A DNA stretch of 64,000 nucleotides from contig CAWFET010000003.1 in NCBI GenBank assembly GCA_963815045.1, positions 1-64,000 on the forward strand, read 5' to 3'. This DNA comes from DASUPK01 sp963815045. GTDB lineage: Bacteria; Actinomycetota; Thermoleophilia; Solirubrobacterales; 70-9. Both the position numbers and the translations under genes were made by a program. The notes under the pieces were generated by a model. That model saw only the letters and a program-made list of their open reading frames with translations, did not search any database and had not been told where the DNA came from. Shown in pieces: positions 31,711 through 40,869 of this stretch. Positions within the stretch are counted from its first letter, which is position 1. Each line of letters begins with the position of its first letter.

Positions 31711-32451
31711 ATGACGCCGTACAGCGAGTTCGCCCCATCGGGCGACGTGTACTCGCTCGTCGCGTGTCGCTGGCTGCGCCAGACCGGCGAGGACAAATCG
31801 CGCGAGCCGGTCCTCATCCTCCCGGACGGATGCGTGGACCTGCTCTGGCGCGAGGGCGACCTGGTGGTGGCCGGGCTGGACCGAGCCGCCAGGCCCACCC
31901 GAGTCTCACCGGGCGAGCGGATTCTCGGCCTGCGGCTCCGGCCGGGCCTGGCCGGGGCGCTGCTCGGCATGCCCGCCAGCGAGATCCTCGACGTGCATGT
32001 CCGGCTGGAGGAGCTGCTCGGCCCGGCCGGCCGAGAGCTCGCGGAGCGCGTCGGTGAGAGCGAAGGAGAGAAGGAGGTGTTTCGCGTCCTCGAGGGGGAG
32101 ATCCGCTCGCGGGTCCAGGCGATCGGGCCTGACCCGCTGGTGCTCGCGGCGATCCGACGTCTCGGTTTCCCCGGCGCACGCGTCGACCAGCTCGCCGAAT
32201 CGCTCGGGATCAGCGACAGGCAGCTCAGGCGGCGGTTCCACCGGGCGGTGGGCTACGGCCCGAAGACGCTCGACCGGGTTCTGCGCTTCCGGCGCCTGGT
32301 CGCGCAGTCTGGCGCGATCGCGGCAGGCGAAAGCGACCTCGCTCGGGTTGCTGCCGAGCTGGGCTACGCCGACCAGGCCCACATGACGCGCGACTGCCTG
32401 CGGCTCTCGGGCCTGACCCCCCTCCAGCTCGCCGAGCTCTGGGCCGGCTGA
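31711..32451 (+). CDS. AraC-family transcriptional regulator
   Basis: A 246-residue regulator. The C-terminal domain has two helix-turn-helix motifs: VDQLAESLGISDRQLRRRFHRAVGYGPKTLDRVLRF and LARVAAELGYADQAHMTRDCLRLSGLTP. The N-terminal half (ILPDGCVDLLW, GERILGLRLRPGLA) belongs to the DUF6597-like sensor found in many actinobacterial AraC proteins. The ligand is unknown. It is divergent from the VOC gene with an 87-bp shared promoter region containing GAAC/GTTC half-sites (about 31680-31696). Confidence 0.88.
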   Translation: MTPYSEFAPSGDVYSLVACRWLRQTGEDKSREPVLILPDGCVDLLWREGDLVVAGLDRAARPTRVSPGERILGLRLRPGLAGALLGMPASEILDVHVRLEELLGPAGRELAERVGESEGEKEVFRVLEGEIRSRVQAIGPDPLVLAAIRRLGFPGARVDQLAESLGISDRQLRRRFHRAVGYGPKTLDRVLRFRRLVAQSGAIAAGESDLARVAAELGYADQAHMTRDCLRLSGLTPLQLAELWAG

Positions 32452-32511
32452 CGCCGCCGGAAATGCGTCCAGCGGGGTTTCGGCCCTGCGGGCCGCGAGC
32501 AAGATCCATTC

Positions 32512-32739
32512 ATGACAATCGGGACATCGCTCTTCCTGATCGCCGTGGGGGCGATCCTGCGCTATGCGGTCGCGGACAAATGGAAGGCCGTTGACATCCC
32601 GACGGTCGGGCTGATCCTGATGATCGTCGGCGCCGTCGGGTTCGTGATCGGCCTCTATCTGGTGTTCGTGCGCGGCAGGCCGGATCCGTCGCTCGGCGAG
32701 GACGACGTCGTGGTTCGGCGTCGCCGGACGCGCTACTAG
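32512..32739 (+). CDS. Small DUF6458-like membrane protein
   Basis: A 75-residue protein with two helices (GTSLFLIAVGAILRYAV and VGLILMIVGAVGFVIGLYLVF) and a basic tail RRRRTRY. The start, MTIGTSLFLIAVGAIL, and the IPTVGLILMIVGAVG block match actinobacterial DUF6458 proteins as I recall them. The role is unknown. Its stop overlaps the MarR stop by four bases. Confidence 0.75.
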   Translation: MTIGTSLFLIAVGAILRYAVADKWKAVDIPTVGLILMIVGAVGFVIGLYLVFVRGRPDPSLGEDDVVVRRRRTRY

Positions 32740-33188
32740 GCGGCGCGGTCCAGCTTGCGGCAGAGATCAGCGAGCTGGCGCTTCTCCGTCTCGTCCAGCA
32801 CGCCGAACGCCTCGCGCACCCGCTCCGCATGGGCGGGGAATGCGTGCGTGACCAGGTTGTAGCCGGCCTCGGTCAGGCCGACCGCGACCGCGCGGCGATC
32901 GCTCTCGAGACGGCTGCGGCCGATGAAGCCGCGCTTCTCGAGCGTGTCGAGGACCTCGGTCGCGGTCGCCTTGGAGGCGCCGAGGCGGCGGCGCATCGTG
33001 CGCAGCTCCAGGCGGCCCCCGGCGCTGGTGAGCAGGACCAGCATCGTGAAGCCGGTCGCCGAGACGCCGATCCGCTCGAGGTCCGCCGCCAGGCGGCGGG
33101 TGAGATTCGCCTCGGCCCGCACGAGCGCCTCCAGTGCTCGGTGCGCGAGCGGATCGATGGGGCGAAGGGGCGTCGCCTCTTCGGTCAC
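32736..33188 (-). CDS. MarR-family transcriptional regulator
   Basis: A 150-residue winged-helix regulator. The recognition region LELRTMRRRLGASKATATEVLDTLEKRGFIGRSRLESDRRAVAVGLTEAG shows the typical helix-turn-helix and the basic wing with DRR. N- and C-terminal helices would form the dimer. The start is GTG 33188; the divergent lipoprotein gene begins 13-43 bp away, so the shared promoter is very tight. Ligand and targets are unknown. Confidence 0.88.
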   Translation of the reverse strand: MTEEATPLRPIDPLAHRALEALVRAEANLTRRLAADLERIGVSATGFTMLVLLTSAGGRLELRTMRRRLGASKATATEVLDTLEKRGFIGRSRLESDRRAVAVGLTEAGYNLVTHAFPAHAERVREAFGVLDETEKRQLADLCRKLDRAA

Positions 33189-33201
33189 GGGTGATCAAGT
33201 T

Positions 33202-33699
33202 ATGGACCGCGGCGGACGTAGGATCAGTGACGTGCTTCGCGCGACCGCGATCGCCCTGCTGGCCGCCACGGCGATGGTGGCCCTGTCGGCCTGCGGGGCG
33301 AAGAAGAACGACCTCGCCCCGGCGGCCTGCCTGGTCACCAACCGCGGCTACCTGAGGGCTCTCGAGAGCGCTCCCGGCCCAGTGCGGCTGGCGGGGACTA
33401 CGCCGATCTCGGACTGCCTCGTCCCCGAGCAGGACGGCGGCCAGCTGGCCAACATCGGCCAGCCGATGATCGTCGCGGCCACCAAGCTGAACGCCGAGGC
33501 GCGAGCGGGCTCCCTGACCGCCGCCGTGCAGCTCGGCTACCTGATCGGGGCCGTCGCCAAGGGGGCTGATGCGATCCACACCGACCTGTCCAGGCGGCTC
33601 AACGCCGCCGCCCGCTTCAGCCAGACGGGCGGGACGATGCCCGCGAGCTTCGAGCGCGCCTTCGGCCGGGGCTACGCCGCAGGCCACAGCTCGGGCTAG
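33202..33699 (+). CDS. Lipoprotein, unknown function
   Basis: A 165-residue protein with signal peptide LRATAIALLAATAMVALSAC and lipobox LSAC. The mature part has two further cysteines (AACLVTN and ISDCLVPEQ) and a helical C-terminus (YLIGAVAKGADAIHTDLSRRLNAAARF). The start is ATG 33202 or GTG 33232; the latter has AGGA eight bases upstream and leaves more room for the divergent marR promoter. I do not recognise the family. Confidence 0.65.
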   Translation: MDRGGRRISDVLRATAIALLAATAMVALSACGAKKNDLAPAACLVTNRGYLRALESAPGPVRLAGTTPISDCLVPEQDGGQLANIGQPMIVAATKLNAEARAGSLTAAVQLGYLIGAVAKGADAIHTDLSRRLNAAARFSQTGGTMPASFERAFGRGYAAGHSSG

Positions 33700-33714
33700 A
33701 TAGCCTGAGTGGTG

Positions 33715-35040
33715 ATGGAAGCCAAGACCGCCGACCAGCTCTGGGGAGGCGAGACCACGAAAGCAGTCGAGAACTTCAGGATCTCGGGTCAGCCGGTCCC
33801 GGCGCCCGTGATCCACTGGCTGGGGCGCCTCAAGGCCGCCGCGGCCCGCGCGAATGCTGGGCTCGGGAAGCTCGATTCCGACCTCGCGGAGAAGATCGCC
33901 AAGGCCGGCGACGAGGTCGCCGCCGGCGATCACGACGAGCAGTTCCCGATCGACGTGTTCCAGACCGGATCCGGCACCTCGTCGAACATGAACGCGAACG
34001 AGGTGATCGCCGAGCTCGCCGGCGACGAGGCCCATCCCAACGACCACGTGAACATGGGCCAGTCCTCCAATGACGTCTTCCCGTCCGCCGTCCACCTGGC
34101 TGCCCTGGGCGAGGTCCACTCCGACCTGCTGCCCGCGCTGGATGAGCTCCGCGCAGCGCTCGAGCGCAAGGCGGATGAATTCGCCGATCTCGTCAAGACC
34201 GGCCGGACCCACCTGATGGACGCGGTGCCCGTGACCCTCGGCCAGGAGTTCGCCGGGTACGCGGCCCAGATCAGGCTGGGCGCCGAGCGCGTTCGCTCGA
34301 CGCTCGGCCGCGTCGGGCAGATCCCGCTTGGCGGGACCGCTACCGGAACGGGCCTCAACACGCACCCAGAGTTCGCCGCCAAGGTCCGCGAACAGCTCAG
34401 CGCCGATACGGGACTCGACATCTCCGAGCCCGCCGACCCCTTCGAGGCACAGGCCAACCGCGACGCCCTGGTCGAGCTCTCCGGCGCTCTCAAGACCGTC
34501 GCGGTCTCGATGCTGAAGATCGCCAACGACCTGGCGCTGATGGGCTCCGGGCCGCGGGCCGGTCTGGCCGAGCTGCGCCTGCCCGAGCTCCAGAAGGGCT
34601 CCTCGATCATGCCCGGCAAGGTCAACCCGGTGATCCCGGAGGTCGTCATCCAGGTGGCCGACCAGGTGATCGGCAACGACGCGGCGATCACGATGGGCGG
34701 AAGCCAGGGCCAGTTCGAGCTCAACGTTCGGGTGCCGCTGATCGCGCGCAACCTGCTCGACTCGATCAAGCTGCTCGCCGCAGCCTCGCGCGCCCTCGAC
34801 GAGAAGTGCGTCAGCGGGATCGAGCCGAACGAGGAGATGCTCGAGCGCCACCGCGAGTCGAACCTGATCGTCGCGACGGCCCTCAACCCGCACATCGGCT
34901 ACGACAAGGCCGGCGAGATCGTCAAGGAGGCCGCCGCCTCGAACCGTTCGATTCGCGAGGTGGCGAAGGAGATGGGTGTCTCCGAGGAGATCCTCGACGA
35001 GGCGCTCGACCATCGCAAGATGGCCCACCCGCACGACTAG
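33715..35040 (+). CDS. fumC: Class II fumarate hydratase
   Basis: A 441-residue Fe-independent fumarase that converts fumarate to L-malate in the TCA cycle. The superfamily signature GSSIMPGKVNPVIPE is intact. TGSGTSSNMNANEVIAELA, NDHVNMGQSSNDVFPSA and KTGRTHLMDAVPVTLGQEF are the other conserved blocks, including the catalytic His. Some fumarase/aspartase relatives share these, but NMGQSSND with a C-terminal NPHIGYDKAGEIVKEA fits FumC. GTG 33709 and 33712 precede ATG 33715 in frame. Confidence 0.93.
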   Translation: MEAKTADQLWGGETTKAVENFRISGQPVPAPVIHWLGRLKAAAARANAGLGKLDSDLAEKIAKAGDEVAAGDHDEQFPIDVFQTGSGTSSNMNANEVIAELAGDEAHPNDHVNMGQSSNDVFPSAVHLAALGEVHSDLLPALDELRAALERKADEFADLVKTGRTHLMDAVPVTLGQEFAGYAAQIRLGAERVRSTLGRVGQIPLGGTATGTGLNTHPEFAAKVREQLSADTGLDISEPADPFEAQANRDALVELSGALKTVAVSMLKIANDLALMGSGPRAGLAELRLPELQKGSSIMPGKVNPVIPEVVIQVADQVIGNDAAITMGGSQGQFELNVRVPLIARNLLDSIKLLAAASRALDEKCVSGIEPNEEMLERHRESNLIVATALNPHIGYDKAGEIVKEAAASNRSIREVAKEMGVSEEILDEALDHRKMAHPHD

Positions 35041-35094
35041 CGCGACGGAGCGATCGCACACATCCCGCCCTGCGCCTACGGCGTAAGGTCGGGT

Positions 35095-36288
35095 GTGGTG
35101 GAGAAGCACGACGCAGTCATCGTCGGGGCGCGCTGCGCCGGGTCAACGCTGGCGACCGCGCTCGCCCAGCGCGACTGGGATGTCGTGATGGTCGACCGGG
35201 ACACCTTCCCGAGCACGACCGTCTCGACCCACCTGCTCTACCCGAACACGCTCGCCCGGCTCGAGCGGCTGGGCGTGCTGGACACGCTTCAGTCTCAGCA
35301 CGAGCTTGCCTTCGCCTCGCATCGCCTCGTGGCCCTGGGGCACGAGACGGCTGGCCGCTACACCCCGATCGAGGGCTTCGACCTCGGGCTGGCGCCGCGC
35401 CGCATCGCGCTCGACGAGGCCGGAGTCGATACGGCTCTCGCCGCCCGCGTGACGGGAATCTTCGGCACGCGCGTGGTCGACCTGCTCGGCGGAGGCACCG
35501 ACGAAGACCCGGTGCGGGGAATCAGGCTGGCGGATGGCCGCGAGATCGAGGCGACATGGGTATTCGGCGCCGACGGCCGGGGTTCGATGGTCGCCGGGAA
35601 GCTCGGCCTGGAGAAGGAGCGCACCCAGCGGGGTGAGCTCGCCTTCTCCTACTCCTACTGGAGCGGCATCCCGGTCGATGAGCCCGTTTCGACCCTGCAG
35701 ATCAACCTCGACGAGATGCTCTACCACGGGCCCGTCGAGGACGGGCTCTATCTCGTGATCGCCAACGGTGTCCCGGATCTTGCGCAGGGAACGAAACCGG
35801 AGAGGGAGCGCAAGTACATGGAGGCGGTCCGCCGGTTCCCCGAGACCCTCGACCCGAACCTGCTCGACGGCGCCGAGATGGTGACCGAGGTGACCGTGGC
35901 CCCGGAGTCCCTGATGCGCGGCTTCTACCGGCAGCCGACAGGGCCGGGCTGGGCGCTGGTCGGGGACGCTTGCTACTTCAAGCACCCGGGCACGGCCCAG
36001 GGGATTGGAGACGCCGTGGAGGCGGCGCTGTACGTGGCCGACACTCTCTCGGGCGGCGGCGACCTCGATGACTACGAGGAGTGGCGCGATGCCAAGTCGG
36101 CCGAGCACTACGACTGGTCCTTCGCTTGGGGCCGTTTCCCGAAGCCGGAGAGTGCCGAGCCGCTGTTCCGCGGTTGGGCTTCGGACCCCGACGCCGGGCA
36201 GGACCTACGCGATTGCCTGGCCCGCACGGTGGAGCCCTCCCAGCTGATGAGCAAGGACCGGCTCGAGCGCTGGTTCGCGCCGGTCTGA
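35095..36288 (+). CDS. FAD-dependent oxidoreductase (PHBH/geranylgeranyl-reductase-like)
   Basis: A 397-residue flavoprotein. The N-terminal dinucleotide loop is DAVIVGARCAGSTLATALA with an acidic strand end MVDRDTFP. The middle has VFGADGRGSMVA (the DG motif) and the C-terminal part GWALVGDACYFKHPGTAQGIGDAVEAALYVAD (the GD motif). This is the group A monooxygenase/geranylgeranyl reductase layout. The substrate cannot be inferred. It follows fumC by 54 bp but probably has its own promoter. Confidence 0.87.
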   Translation: MVEKHDAVIVGARCAGSTLATALAQRDWDVVMVDRDTFPSTTVSTHLLYPNTLARLERLGVLDTLQSQHELAFASHRLVALGHETAGRYTPIEGFDLGLAPRRIALDEAGVDTALAARVTGIFGTRVVDLLGGGTDEDPVRGIRLADGREIEATWVFGADGRGSMVAGKLGLEKERTQRGELAFSYSYWSGIPVDEPVSTLQINLDEMLYHGPVEDGLYLVIANGVPDLAQGTKPERERKYMEAVRRFPETLDPNLLDGAEMVTEVTVAPESLMRGFYRQPTGPGWALVGDACYFKHPGTAQGIGDAVEAALYVADTLSGGGDLDDYEEWRDAKSAEHYDWSFAWGRFPKPESAEPLFRGWASDPDAGQDLRDCLARTVEPSQLMSKDRLERWFAPV

Positions 36289-36302
36289 GTGGGGCGGTGA
36301 GG

Positions 36303-36386
36303 ATGCCGGAGGCGCCGGGCAGTCCCCGGATCGTCACGGCGAGGCGGCCGGCCGCAGCAGCCAAGAAGAAGAAGCGGCGCCGGTAG
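36303..36386 (+). CDS. Possible 27-residue basic small protein
   Basis: A short frame from ATG 36303 (GTG 36297 also in frame) encodes MPEAPGSPRIVTARRP followed by AAAAKKKKRRR. GGTGAGG precedes the ATG closely. It lies in the 107-bp gap between the oxidoreductase and the convergent aldehyde dehydrogenase. The strongly basic tail is unlike random sequence, but I know no matching family. Confidence 0.2.
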   Translation: MPEAPGSPRIVTARRPAAAAKKKKRRR

Positions 36387-36395
36387 CGCGCTTCG

Positions 36396-37841
36396 TCAGC
36401 CCTGGAAGGTGACCAGGCGCTCCTCGGTGAGCTCTCGCACCGCGTAATGGGGGCCCTCGCGGGTGTTGCCCGAGTCCTTGACCCCCCCGTAGGGCATCTG
36501 GTCGGTGCGGAAGGTCGGGACCTCGTTGATCAGGACGCCGCCGAACTCGAGCGTCTGGCCGGCCTTGATCGCTTTGCCCACGTCCCGAGTGAAGACTCCG
36601 GCCTGCAGCCCGTAGCGCGAGTCGTTGGCCATCTCCAGGCCCTCCTCGAACCTCTTGAACGTGTGGATGGTGGCGACCGGCCCGAAGATCTCGTCCTTCC
36701 ACGTGTGGCACTCGCGGGGATCGTCCTTGATCACGGTGGGCGCGACGCAGCGGTCCTCGTCGACCAGCTCGCCGCCGGTCAGGATCTGCCCGCCCTTCGA
36801 CGCCGCCTCATCGATCCACTCCTTGACGCGGTCCTTGTCGCCAGGGGAGATCACGGGGCCCACGTCGGTGTTCTCGTCCATCGGATCGCCGACGACCAGC
36901 GACTCGACGTTCTTGACGAAACGCTCGGTGAACTGATCGGCGATCGAGTCGTGGAGAAGGATCCGCTGAACCGAGATGCAGCTCTGGCCGGCATGCGAGT
37001 AGGCGTGGATCTGGGCCTTGTCGGCCGCGGTTTCCCAGTCCCCGTCCTCGTTCACGATCAGCGGCGCGTTCGAGCCCAGCTCGAGATTGACCTTCTTGTG
37101 CGGAACCGCGGAGCGGATGCCCCAGCCGACCTCGGCGGAGCCGGTGAAGGTGATCGCGTGGGTCCTCTTGCTTTCCACGATCGCATTGCCGACATCCGAG
37201 CCGGAGCCGCAGACGACCTGGAGCCAGTTCTCGGGCAGCCCGGCGTCGTAGAGCACCTCCGCCAGCTTGATGGCTGAGATGGGGGTCTGCCCGGCGGGCT
37301 TCAGGACCACAGCGTTGCCCGCGGCGATCGCCGGGCCGAGCTTGTGGGCGACCAGGTTGAGGGGGAAGTTGAACGGGCTGATCGCGCCGACCACCCCGTA
37401 GGGAACGCGGATCACGATGCCGAGCTTGCCCTCCCCGGCGGCGCCGGCGTCCATCGGGATCGTGTGGCCGGTGAGGCTGCGAGCCTCGACCGCGGCGAAC
37501 TCGAGCGTGCCGACGCAGCGCTGAGCCTCCACACGGGCGGTCTTGACGGGCTTGCCGGCCTCGGCGGCGATCGTCATCGCGAGATCGTCCTCGCGCTCGG
37601 CGACGAGCTCCGCGGCGCGGTCGAGGACCGCCGCCCGCTTGTGCGCGGGGAATTCGCCGGCCAGGAACGCCTCGGCGGCCTCATCGGTCGCCCGGTCCAC
37701 CAGGGCGGCATCCCCCTTCGGCACCCGGCCGATGACGGTTCCGTCGTACGGGGACTTCACCTCGGACCATTCGCCGGTCTCGATCCACTCGCCGGCGACG
37801 TAGAGCTTGTGGTCTGTGGCCTGAATCGTCTCGGTCGCCAT
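36396..37841 (-). CDS. NAD(P)-dependent aldehyde dehydrogenase
   Basis: A 481-residue ALDH. The catalytic Cys is in AHAGQSCISVQRIL, the general-base Glu in VNLELGSNAPLIV, and the cofactor strand has GAISPFNFPLNLVAHKLGPAIAAGNAVVLKPA and FTGSAEVGWGI. The motif GSNAP and overall shape resemble lactaldehyde, phosphonoacetaldehyde or non-phosphorylating glyceraldehyde-3-phosphate dehydrogenases, but the substrate is not decided. The start is ATG 37841. It diverges from the SpoIID-like gene. Confidence 0.92.
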   Translation of the reverse strand: MATETIQATDHKLYVAGEWIETGEWSEVKSPYDGTVIGRVPKGDAALVDRATDEAAEAFLAGEFPAHKRAAVLDRAAELVAEREDDLAMTIAAEAGKPVKTARVEAQRCVGTLEFAAVEARSLTGHTIPMDAGAAGEGKLGIVIRVPYGVVGAISPFNFPLNLVAHKLGPAIAAGNAVVLKPAGQTPISAIKLAEVLYDAGLPENWLQVVCGSGSDVGNAIVESKRTHAITFTGSAEVGWGIRSAVPHKKVNLELGSNAPLIVNEDGDWETAADKAQIHAYSHAGQSCISVQRILLHDSIADQFTERFVKNVESLVVGDPMDENTDVGPVISPGDKDRVKEWIDEAASKGGQILTGGELVDEDRCVAPTVIKDDPRECHTWKDEIFGPVATIHTFKRFEEGLEMANDSRYGLQAGVFTRDVGKAIKAGQTLEFGGVLINEVPTFRTDQMPYGGVKDSGNTREGPHYAVRELTEERLVTFQG

Positions 37842-37989
37842 AGTCCTCTCCTTGGAACGGGTCTCTCTCCTCGGCTACCCACAAGCTAGCTCACGCACTC
37901 GGGCCGCCCGAGGGCCGTTCTGGCCACAGTCCATGGGAGATCCGCTCCAAACCGCAACTTCCCGCCGCGCTACCCGTTATTCAGGGGCG

Positions 37990-39099
37990 ATGCCCCGGGG
38001 GACCCGACTCCTGCTCTGCGCGCTTGCCTGCCTCCTCGCCCTCCCCGCGATGGCGTCGGCCAAGGTCTGGGTCGTCAAGGGCGCGGGCTTCGGCCACGGC
38101 GTCGGCATGAGCCAGTACGGGGCCTACGGCTACGCCAAGCACGGGTTCACCTACGACCAGATCCTGACCCACTACTACACGGGCACCACGATCGGGTCAA
38201 CGGCTGATCAGTCGGTGCGGGTCCTCCTGCGCGATTCGGTCGGCAGCGTCGCCTTCCACGGCGCGAACTCCGCCTGCGGCGTCGCCATCAAGCCGGGCAA
38301 GACGTACGTGGCGAAGCGGAAGGGCGCCGGTGTGGTGGTGCGCTCGAAGAAGGGAAGGCGGATCGCGAAGTGCGCGGTCATGACGGCGACGGGCGCGCCG
38401 GCCGTCGCCGTGGCGGGCAAGGGCGCCTACCGGGGCTCGCTCGAGGTCCGGCGCTCATCGAGCGGCCTCGACGCGATCAACGTGCTCGACATCGAGGACT
38501 ACGTGCGGGGCGTGGTCTCGAGGGAGTCACCCTCATCGTGGCCGATCGAGGCGCTCAAGTCCCAGGCGGTCGCCGCGCGCTCGTACGTGCTCTCCACCGC
38601 GTCCCACGGCGGGACGTTCGACGTCTTCGACGACACCCGGAGCCAGGCCTACGGCGGGGTCGCCGCGGAGACGGCGAAGACCGACAAGGCGGTCAGCGCC
38701 ACCCACCTGCAGGTCGTCCTCGACAAGGGCAAGGTCGCCCAGACCTTCTTCTTCTCGACCTCCGGCGGCCACACGGAAAACAACGAGTTCTCCTCACTGG
38801 GATTCGGGCAGCCGGCCGTGCCGTACCTGCGAGGCGTCGACGACCCCTACGAGGCGGACGCCGGATCGCCGTACGAACACTGGAAGCGGAAGTACTCGGT
38901 CGGGCGGATCAGCGGCGCGCTCCACGGCATCGGGCTGCGCGGCAAGCTGCGCAACGTCGTGGTGACCCAGCGCGGCGCGTCGCCTCGCATCGTGCACGCG
39001 AACCTGGTCGGGAGCGGCGGGACCACGACGGTCAACGGCCCTCAGCTGGCGAGCGCGCTCGGCCTGCCGGACACCTGGGCGTTCTTCAAGAAGAAGTAG
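37990..39099 (+). CDS. Secreted SpoIID/LytB-domain protein
   Basis: A 369-residue exported protein with signal peptide LLLCALACLLALPAMASA. The SpoIID/LytB hallmarks are GFGHGVGMSQYGAYGYAKHG (placed at the N-terminus here), VLDIEDYVRGVVSRESPSSWPIEALKSQAVAARSYVL, and FFSTSGGHTENN. In spore formers SpoIID is a lytic transglycosylase acting on denuded peptidoglycan. In non-sporulating actinobacteria similar proteins probably trim cell wall. The start is ATG 37990. It is followed closely by an aldo/keto reductase gene. Confidence 0.88.
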   Translation: MPRGTRLLLCALACLLALPAMASAKVWVVKGAGFGHGVGMSQYGAYGYAKHGFTYDQILTHYYTGTTIGSTADQSVRVLLRDSVGSVAFHGANSACGVAIKPGKTYVAKRKGAGVVVRSKKGRRIAKCAVMTATGAPAVAVAGKGAYRGSLEVRRSSSGLDAINVLDIEDYVRGVVSRESPSSWPIEALKSQAVAARSYVLSTASHGGTFDVFDDTRSQAYGGVAAETAKTDKAVSATHLQVVLDKGKVAQTFFFSTSGGHTENNEFSSLGFGQPAVPYLRGVDDPYEADAGSPYEHWKRKYSVGRISGALHGIGLRGKLRNVVVTQRGASPRIVHANLVGSGGTTTVNGPQLASALGLPDTWAFFKKK

Positions 39100-39108
39100 A
39101 AGTCACGC

Positions 39109-39870
39109 ATGGAAGTCGCGGGCAAGGAGGTCGCTCGGATCGGCCTCGGGACCAACCGGCTGACCTCGACGCGGGAGAACCACGCGTTCCTGCGCGAGGC
39201 GGTCGAGGCCGGGCTCGGAATGATCGACACCGCGCACGTCTACACCGGCGGGGACAGCGAGCGGGCGATCGGTGAGACGCTGTTGCCGCAGCCGGAAGGG
39301 CTCGTCATCGCCACCAAGGGGGGCTATTCGGGGAGTGGCAGCCCAGAGGCGCTCCGGGCTCAGATCGAGCAGAGCTTCGAGAGCCTGCGGGCCGCGACGA
39401 TTGACCTCTACTACCTGCACCGCATCGATCCGGAGACGCCGCTCGCCGACAGCCTCGGGACGATCGCCGAGTACCGCGAGGCGGGGAGGATCAGGGAGGT
39501 CGGCATCTCGGCGGTCACCGTCGAGCAGATCGAGGCCGCCCGCGAGATCGTTCCGATCGCCGCGGTGCAGAACCACTACAACGTCGGCGAGCGCGGTCAC
39601 GACGACGTCGTCGACTACTGCGAGGAGAACGAGATCGTCTTCGTTCCCTACTACCCGGTGAAGGGCGACGCGCCCTCGGCGCTCGCGGAGATCGCGCGGA
39701 GCCACGACGCATCTCCCGAGCAGATCGCGCTCGCCTGGCTGCTCCACCGCTCCCCGGTCATGCTGCCGATCCCCGGCACGCTCTCGATCGAGCACCTGCG
39801 CGAGAACCTCGCCGCCCTCGACATCGAGCTCTCGGGCGACGAGTTCGAGGCGATCTCCCGGGGCGCCTAG
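39109..39870 (+). CDS. Aldo/keto reductase
   Basis: A 253-residue TIM-barrel oxidoreductase. The catalytic tetrad is visible: Asp and Tyr in MIDTAHVYTGGDSE, Lys in VIATKGGY, His in YYLHRIDPETPL. NADPH-binding elements near the end are PIPGTLSIEHLRENLAALDIELS. The length is slightly short for the family but complete. It starts at ATG 39109, ten bases after the SpoIID-like gene. The substrate is unknown. Confidence 0.9.
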   Translation: MEVAGKEVARIGLGTNRLTSTRENHAFLREAVEAGLGMIDTAHVYTGGDSERAIGETLLPQPEGLVIATKGGYSGSGSPEALRAQIEQSFESLRAATIDLYYLHRIDPETPLADSLGTIAEYREAGRIREVGISAVTVEQIEAAREIVPIAAVQNHYNVGERGHDDVVDYCEENEIVFVPYYPVKGDAPSALAEIARSHDASPEQIALAWLLHRSPVMLPIPGTLSIEHLRENLAALDIELSGDEFEAISRGA

Positions 39871-40859
39871 CCGTCCGGATAGGGCTGAACCGGGATGCCG
39901 TGGCCGGCGTCACGGGTGCCGAACTCATACGCGGCCGCGCCCCTCACCGCGAGACGCTGCGCCGGGCCACCGTCGAGCTCGACGTCGAGCTCCAGGTCCG
40001 AGATCGAGCAGTTGAGCGTGTTGTGCTCGGGGCCGACCGGATCGGCATAGATCCAGGCGACGAAGTCCTTGGCGGCGGCGCGGACGTTCCCCGCCACCTT
40101 GATCCCCTTGCCCTTGAGCTCGAAGCGCGCGCCCGTTGGCGACTCCTCGACCTCGGTGCTGCGGACCTGTCCGAAGCCCCCGAGCCGATGGGCCTTGCCG
40201 TCGAGCATCAGCATCGCGTTGCCGACCCACGGCGTGGTGCGCCCGCCGATCTTGATCCGGCCCACCGCCATGTCGAAGTAGTCCTCGGGCGAGCGGCCCT
40301 CGAACTCCGAGCCCTGGATCCAGACCCACCGCTCGGCGTGCTCGGCGCCCCAGTTGTGCCCGATCATCCCCCGCCAGTCGGCCACCTCGATCCGCTCGCC
40401 GCCCACCTCGAGCTCGCCGTTGAAGACCGCATCCGGGTAGGGGCTCAGGAACTTGGTCTTGGGCAGCTTCGAGCGGTAGAGGAACTCGCGAGGCAGGTGG
40501 TGGAAGGGCTCGTGAGAGTCCGCGAATCGCAGGTCCCACTTCGCCGCCATCACGTCGGTCTCGACGCGCCCGACCGCGCGGCCGTCGGTGACCGACGCGT
40601 CGGCGACGCGGATGTAGGTGTCGGGCGAGTTGCTCAGCTCGTCAGCGCCGAACTGGCGCTTCGTGGCCCTGGGACCGGCTGCGGAGGAGTCGAAGAGGAC
40701 GAACCAGATCGCGCAGGTCGCCTCCTCGCCGGGCCGCTTGTGAACGGTGTGGCGGATCCAGGCTCCACGGCCGCCACCAGGCTGGACGAGCTTCAGGTAG
40801 AAGCTCTCGTAGTGCCCCGCCTTGGGCGGGACGTCGGGGAAGCGAGCCCTCGTTCTCAC
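39867..40859 (-). CDS. Lipocalin/CrtC-tocopherol-cyclase-like protein, unknown function
   Basis: A 330-residue, beta-rich soluble protein. The stretch WRGMIGHNWGAEHAERWVWIQGSEF resembles the WGHNWG-type motif of carotenoid-1,2-hydratase and tocopherol-cyclase-like proteins; the match is by memory only. Other marks are ESFYLKLVQPGG and GAWIRHTVHK near the start. The start is GTG 40859, ten bases after the MTA-deaminase stop, making it the third gene of that operon. Its role in nucleoside salvage, if any, is unclear. Confidence 0.65.
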   Translation of the reverse strand: MRTRARFPDVPPKAGHYESFYLKLVQPGGGRGAWIRHTVHKRPGEEATCAIWFVLFDSSAAGPRATKRQFGADELSNSPDTYIRVADASVTDGRAVGRVETDVMAAKWDLRFADSHEPFHHLPREFLYRSKLPKTKFLSPYPDAVFNGELEVGGERIEVADWRGMIGHNWGAEHAERWVWIQGSEFEGRSPEDYFDMAVGRIKIGGRTTPWVGNAMLMLDGKAHRLGGFGQVRSTEVEESPTGARFELKGKGIKVAGNVRAAAKDFVAWIYADPVGPEHNTLNCSISDLELDVELDGGPAQRLAVRGAAAYEFGTRDAGHGIPVQPYPDG

Positions 40860-40869
40860 GCCGGGGACG

